DNA of 64,000 nucleotides from Phreatobacter oligotrophus (GTDB lineage: Bacteria; Pseudomonadota; Alphaproteobacteria; Rhizobiales; Phreatobacteraceae), in NCBI RefSeq assembly GCF_003046185.1, contig NZ_PZZL01000002.1, forward strand, positions 558,001-622,000, in the 5' to 3' direction. The notes under the pieces are model-generated. The model ran no database searches, had not been told where the DNA came from, and saw only the letters and a program-made list of their open reading frames with translations. This document shows, piece after piece, positions 63,892 through 64,000 of the stretch. Position numbers and translations under genes: made by a program. Positions within the stretch are counted from its first letter, which is position 1. Each line of letters begins with the position of its first letter.

Positions 63892-64000
63892 ATGTTTCGC
63901 AAGTTCGTTCTCACCGGCCTTCTGGCTGCCGCGCTCGGCACGGGCGCCCAGGCTGCCGATGTGGCCGCTCCCCCGGCGATTGCCGCTCCGGCGCCGTGGG
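63892..64000 (+). CDS. Outer membrane protein, N-terminal part (cut by window edge)
   Basis: Only 36 codons are seen: a signal peptide (MFRKFVLTGLLAAALGTGAQA) cleaved before ADVAAPP. The Ala/Pro mature start is typical of the Rhizobiales 8-stranded porin-like Omp25/RopB group. AGGAG precedes the ATG. The 140 bp upstream, after the terminator, hold its promoter, which I could not place. Confidence 0.65.
   Translation, partial: MFRKFVLTGLLAAALGTGAQAADVAAPPAIAAPAPW

Overview
The window is dense, high-GC chromosomal DNA from an alphaproteobacterium, most likely a member of the Hyphomicrobiales (Rhizobiales). The evidence is the aa3 oxidase assembly cluster coxB-coxA-ctaB-coxF-ctaG-coxC beside tldD and an IalB-family gene, the long-form HisG with HisZ, an OhrR/Ohr pair, an ArfB rescue factor and three families of short palindromic repeats typical of this order. 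The genus cannot be fixed from the sequence alone. I found no tRNA, rRNA, CRISPR array, prophage or complete insertion sequence.

Layout. 1-2000: end of a HAD-IIA phosphatase, then a convergent cheY-cheZ pair. 2140-4091: DUF983 and SURF1 (oxidase assembly), then a micro-operon of three tiny genes. 4105-12307 (minus strand): two M16 peptidase paralogues and the cytochrome c oxidase operon. 12808-21949: ialB, tldD, a Kef-type antiporter, a MATE exporter, a Met-rich DUF937-like protein, a Spy-like protein, a sigma-54 activator with a degenerate receiver, and a META-domain protein. 21973-30140: a BacA/BclA-type ABC exporter, a glycolipid module (ChbG-like deacetylase, GT2, GtrA), a thioesterase and an L,D-transpeptidase. 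30348-36087 (mixed strands): formate-THF ligase, an orphan 2-dehydro-3-deoxygalactonokinase, ArfB, a DapA-superfamily lyase/aldolase and a LysR regulator. 36250-41939: a polar amino acid ABC transporter, an N-carbamoyl-D-amino-acid hydrolase and a family-5 solute-binding protein.

41943-49999: VapBC, pgi, rppH, copD-like, MFS, a frameshifted histidine phosphatase, a Bug/TctC protein, GNAT and aat. 49996-54408: GNAT, AzlCD, a conserved hypothetical and hisG-hisZ. 54682-63680: LysR with glcDEF (glycolate to glyoxylate), ohrR/ohr, a glycosyltransferase and malate synthase (glyoxylate to malate). An outer membrane protein starts at the right edge.

The parts that most repay a second look are these. 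The LysR/ABC/carbamoylase/DapA-like region looks like an undescribed D-amino-acid or ureido-compound catabolic unit with shared operator-like sequences. A single-base expansion in a G6 tract breaks a histidine phosphatase and makes a false fusion with an MFS gene. Three different repeat families occur here as inverted pairs with arms about 40 bp long. An apparently orphan, operator-overlapped promoter lies between dgoK and arfB. A three-gene cassette carries only the tail of a serine-recombinase domain. I see no clear-cut novel defence or mobile system.
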